From Pollutibacter soli (GTDB taxonomy: Bacteria; Bacteroidota; Bacteroidia; Chitinophagales; Chitinophagaceae), in assembly GCA_029269725.1 (NCBI GenBank), contig JARJHS010000002.1:868001-932000 (forward strand): a stretch of DNA of 64,000 bases. Direction: 5' to 3'. A program made the translations under genes and the position numbers. The notes under the pieces are model-generated. The model was given only the letters and a program-made list of their open reading frames with translations, did not search any database and had not been told where the DNA came from. Each line of letters begins with the position of its first letter. Position 1 is the stretch's first letter. Positions 61,452 through 64,000 of this stretch are shown piece after piece.

Positions 61452-61480
61452 GAGACCTGTTGCTTCACGCAACAGGTCTC
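61452..61480 (+). terminator. Hairpin after ftsZ
   Basis: A perfect 12-bp stem GAGACCTGTTGC/GCAACAGGTCTC around a TTCAC loop, 5 bases after the ftsZ stop. Only three T follow directly, so it may protect the mRNA end as much as terminate. Confidence 0.65.
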
Positions 61481-61515
61481 TTTGTTCATAGTTGTACCTT
61501 TCTGAAACTACATAG

Positions 61516-61545
61516 GCCCACCTCTTCGTGAGGGGGCTTTTTTTT
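61516..61545 (+). terminator. Rho-independent terminator
   Basis: GCCC-A-CCTC pairs with GAGGGGGC around TTCGT (one bulged A), followed by eight T (61538-61545). It is the best terminator in the window and closes the dcw cluster. Confidence 0.8.
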
Positions 61546-61827
61546 CAGGTATGAAGAAGTTGAAAATAGAGGGTTTAAATTCTGAAGTTGGGGAAGCATT
61601 ACCTGAAAAAATCAATAAAAGATTTTTGTTGAAGAATCAGATGAATAGATTACATAACGGGTAAACAGTTTCTTTTACGACAATTCTAATACCATTTAAA
61701 ACACCACTATAAACAGGGTAGCGAATAAAATTTTATTATGAGCTAACTACAATCTGTACACTATCAACTCCAATTACCCCCACAGTACTTTGGGGCCTTT
61801 TGCCTGAACTGCGGGCCTTCCGGTATA

Positions 61828-61862
61828 AACTTCTGCCGTCGGCTGTCAACCATCTGCTGTCT
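61828..61862. repeat. 7-base-period array (GCTGTCT type)
   Basis: Five heptads in register: AACTTCT, GCCGTCG, GCTGTCA, ACCATCT, GCTGTCT. It is more degenerate than the others. Confidence 0.6.
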
Positions 61863-61877
61863 ATCCGAACATTACTC

Positions 61878-61908
61878 TTTATAATATATATCGAACTGAT
61901 TATTTTTG
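61878..61908 (+). promoter_or_regulatory. Candidate Bacteroidota promoter
   Basis: TTTA (-33-like, in CTCTTTA, 61878-61881) and TATTTTTG (61901-61908, an exact TAnnTTTG -7 box) are about 19 bases apart. ATG 61918 follows 9 bases later, so the message would be almost leaderless. Confidence 0.5.
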
Positions 61909-61917
61909 TGATCGGAT

Positions 61918-62871
61918 ATGCCAACAGTACTAATCACAGGAGGAACGGGTTTAATAGGAACGGCCCTCAGCCAGAACTTGATCAATGAAGGTTACGACGT
62001 AATTGTGTTATCACGGCATCCGCAGGAAACTGCGTCCCGGCACAATGTGGATTCTGAGAGAAATTTTTTCAGATCCAGCGGAAATATTTTTTATGCGGGA
62101 TGGGATATCCGAAAAATGACAATCGATTCCCAGGCTTTCAAACAGGCTGACTTTATAGTTCACCTGGCAGGTGCTGGTGTTGCTGACAGGCCCTGGACGG
62201 AAGCCCGAAAAAAAGAAATTGTTGAGAGCCGCACCCGCAGCAGCGAACTCGTAATCAAGTACCTGAAAGAAGTGCCCAATAAAGTTCGTGCAGTAATCAG
62301 TGTTTCCGCTATCGGATGGTACGGACCTGACCACGGAAAGCCTTTCGTTGAAACCGATCCTGCTTCAAATGATTTTCTGGGACAAACCTGCTTGAAATGG
62401 GAACAAAGCATCGAGCCGGTTACAGAGCTGGGTAAACGACTTGTAAAGCTGAGGTCGGGAATTGTACTCAGTAATGATGGCGGTGCTTTGAAAGAGTTTA
62501 AAAAACCTATTCGATTCGGTATTGCTACTGTACTTGGTGATGGTCAGCAAATGACCAGCTGGGTGCATATAGATGATCTCTGCCGCGCATTTGTTTTTGC
62601 GCTTGAAGATCCACATCTCGTCGGTGCATTCAATGTTACAGCTCCTCAAACTGTTACCAGCCGTGAGCTCACATTACAGCTCGCAGAAAAAATGAACGGC
62701 AAAAAATTCATCAAAGCCAAAATCCCTGCCAGATTGCTGAAAATGGTGATGGGAGAAATGAGTACTGAAGTTTTGAAAAGCGCTACTGTCAGTTCAGAAA
62801 AAATCCGCAGCAAAGGATTTGTTTTCAGGTTTCCTTCGCTGGAAGGAGCGTTGGATAATTTGATTGATTAG
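61918..62871 (+). CDS. TIGR01777 family NAD(P)-dependent epimerase-like protein
   Basis: A 317-residue extended SDR protein with ITGGTGLIGTALSQ (residues ~5-18), IVHLAGAGVADRPW, RSGIVLSNDGGAL and WVHIDDLCRAF. This set marks the TIGR01777/YfcH group (SDR39U1 in animals), whose substrate is unknown. The usual catalytic YxxxK is not clear in this group. It is a single gene with its own promoter candidate. Confidence 0.92.
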   Translation: MPTVLITGGTGLIGTALSQNLINEGYDVIVLSRHPQETASRHNVDSERNFFRSSGNIFYAGWDIRKMTIDSQAFKQADFIVHLAGAGVADRPWTEARKKEIVESRTRSSELVIKYLKEVPNKVRAVISVSAIGWYGPDHGKPFVETDPASNDFLGQTCLKWEQSIEPVTELGKRLVKLRSGIVLSNDGGALKEFKKPIRFGIATVLGDGQQMTSWVHIDDLCRAFVFALEDPHLVGAFNVTAPQTVTSRELTLQLAEKMNGKKFIKAKIPARLLKMVMGEMSTEVLKSATVSSEKIRSKGFVFRFPSLEGALDNLID

Positions 62872-63110
62872 ACGGTAGAAGTGAGTAGTACCAAGCTGAT
62901 GAATAGCGGTTTTCAATGTCAGGAACATTTTTGTTTTTTGTAGAGGTAAGACCTGTCTTGTCTCTGCAAGAATGAGAAACAACAAGTTTCATAAACATGG
63001 AGAGTGAAGGAAGCTTATCGATAAAAAAGAGATTTCAGGAATACGTCGTTCATTCTTCGTTGAAACAGCCGGCTGTTCCCTGCTTACAACTTACTATGCT
63101 CACCATCTGC
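62872..63110. other. Gap between convergent genes
   Basis: I see no gene or clear hairpin. A 66-codon plus-strand frame from 62997 runs into the antisense side of the protease gene and lacks protein-like features. Confidence 0.4.
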
Positions 63111-63773
63111 TCATTCAATTCCCTCTACCTCCCGATGGTCCGGATGATACACATTTGTGAAATCTCCAAGTATCGCTTTGTTATTTCTGAATCTTAATCT
63201 GGTTAATCTAAGATTTTCGATATCCTGCGCATTTACGCGGCGATGCATGGGATGCATTGTACCACCTGGTGCTCCAGGTTGCGCAGCTGGATCGTACTGA
63301 AATTGAGGATCAACCCATGTTCCACGCGGATACATAATCCCCGGACGTCCGCGCCCACGGATATCCAGCTGGGTCGGGTGTTCCAGCCCAATACCATGAC
63401 CAAACTCATGAGCAGCGGTTGTTGATCCGACATAAAGATTCTCAAGTTTGAAATAACCCGAGTTACTTCCAATTGCATCAACAAAAGATATATTTCCGAA
63501 TGCATACTCTTCGATCCTGTAATAATTATTTTTCGGATCAGTATTGCCTACAACTTCTTCAGGCATAATATCTGGTCTCCATTGCGGAACTATTCTGAAT
63601 ATAACGTTATAGGGTAGTCGATTTATTAAAATTTCACCATGAGCTTCATTCCAGAGCGTTTCAATTTCCTCCGAAATCACTTTCGTAATCTGTGCCGTCG
63701 AAGCACTTCCATAAGTGATTATGGTCGCATCCAGTAAAATATTTTGTGAAGAGGCCAGTGTTACTTCAACCAT
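63111..63773 (-). CDS. Metzincin-type zinc metalloprotease
   Basis: A 220-residue protein with the full metzincin zinc site HEFGHGIGLEH (His122, His126, His132, Glu123) and a likely Met-turn at IMYPRG about 15 residues later, followed by a Pro/Gly-rich stretch. It is close to M10/matrixin-like enzymes. No signal peptide is seen in the first residues, so export, if any, would need another route, or the start is further upstream. It is a lone gene facing the TIGR01777 gene. Confidence 0.82.
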   Translation of the reverse strand: MVEVTLASSQNILLDATIITYGSASTAQITKVISEEIETLWNEAHGEILINRLPYNVIFRIVPQWRPDIMPEEVVGNTDPKNNYYRIEEYAFGNISFVDAIGSNSGYFKLENLYVGSTTAAHEFGHGIGLEHPTQLDIRGRGRPGIMYPRGTWVDPQFQYDPAAQPGAPGGTMHPMHRRVNAQDIENLRLTRLRFRNNKAILGDFTNVYHPDHREVEGIE

Positions 63774-64000
63774 TATAATAAAATTATGAATTCCATATCC
63801 AATCGGTATTTCCTATTGAGAAAACGCATGCGTTGGCTCTCCAACCAGCCTGCTTCAACAGGAGCAGGAACGTTACATCTTGTTGCAATTTCTGGTGCAT
63901 TTCGGCCCCGCGAAAGATGACTTATAACTTATCACTTACCACTAGCGTTGCGTCTTTAGTCAAAGATTTTCAATTGGTTATCATTACTGTTCTTAAAATT
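63774..64000. other. Region upstream of the protease gene
   Basis: No gene is visible to the window end. CCTGCT/AGCAGG words at 63849-63870 could form a small hairpin, and a heptad array lies at 63919-63946. Confidence 0.4.
63919..63946. repeat. 7-base-period array (AACTTAT type)
   Basis: Four heptads in register: GACTTAT, AACTTAT, CACTTAC, CACTAGC. The units resemble those at 684-746. Confidence 0.72.

Larger units (their letters stand above)
61447..61917. other. Gap after ftsZ, 471 bases
   Basis: No gene recognised. It holds two terminator hairpins (61452-61480 and 61516-61545), a weaker CCCCA/TGGGG hairpin (61778-61795), a heptad array (61828-61862) and a good promoter candidate (61878-61908). 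The stretch 61546-61770 is plain AT-rich sequence in which I see nothing. Confidence 0.55.

Noticed and set aside
1-64000. tRNA, rRNA, insertion sequence or prophage genes
   Set aside because: I looked for these by eye and saw no cloverleaf-like sequence, transposase or phage protein; small structured RNAs could still be missed without a covariance search.

Overview
The window comes from a member of the Bacteroidota, most probably of the Chitinophagaceae or a near relative. Three things point there: a flexirubin-type pigment cluster of the DAR/aryl-polyene kind, the division and cell-wall (dcw) cluster in its usual Bacteroidota order with a PASTA-tailed PBP and a very long FtsZ, and genes that mostly lack Shine-Dalgarno sequences, with TAnnTTTG-like boxes close to some start codons. 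No rRNA, tRNA, CRISPR array, phage gene or transposase gene was recognised.

Region 1 (1-33513, all + strand) is most of a flexirubin cluster; its left end, where darA would be expected, lies outside the window. It holds the 3' end of a DarB-like ketosynthase III, a BtrH-N acyltransferase-like protein, an ABC-2 exporter, three acyl carrier proteins, four ketosynthases with complete Cys-His-His sets, two chain-length-factor-like proteins and one half-length ketosynthase-like protein. It also holds an AcpS-type phosphopantetheinyl transferase, a tyrosine ammonia-lyase, an aryl-acid ligase, a ketoreductase, two hotdog dehydratase-like proteins, a thioesterase, a methyltransferase, a halogenase-like flavoenzyme, a desaturase-like flavoenzyme, acyltransferases, an MMPL/acyltransferase/methyltransferase fusion and LolA/LolB-like envelope proteins. 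The likely route is tyrosine to 4-coumarate, activation and loading on ACP, iterative extension and reduction to an aryl polyene, ring decoration, ester linkage to a dialkylresorcinol made by DarA/DarB, and delivery to the outer membrane. Most genes overlap or lie a few bases apart, so they form a few long operons; 20219-20539 looks like a control point between two of them.

Region 2 (33514-44239) is a mixed stretch: an AlgH/YqgE protein, a classical membrane histidine kinase, a clostripain-type peptidase, a hybrid-style propeller histidine kinase that converges on a NarL-type regulator, a pseudo-histidine kinase co-transcribed with that regulator, a pentapeptide-repeat protein and QueA.

Region 3 (44240-61446, + strand) is the dcw cluster: mraZ, rsmH, ftsL-like, PBP (ftsI), murE, mraY, murD, ftsW, murG, murC, ftsQ-like, ftsA, ftsZ, closed by two hairpins. 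DnaA-box-like sequences lie upstream of mraZ. Region 4 (61447-64000) has a TIGR01777 nucleotide-sugar-epimerase-like protein and a metzincin-type protease.

The most unusual signal is not a gene. At least 13 intergenic spots carry short degenerate tandem arrays with a strict 7-base period, although the heptamer itself differs from array to array. A REP-like hairpin element (48251-48386) and a long inverted repeat (33584-33690) add to this intergenic repeat load.
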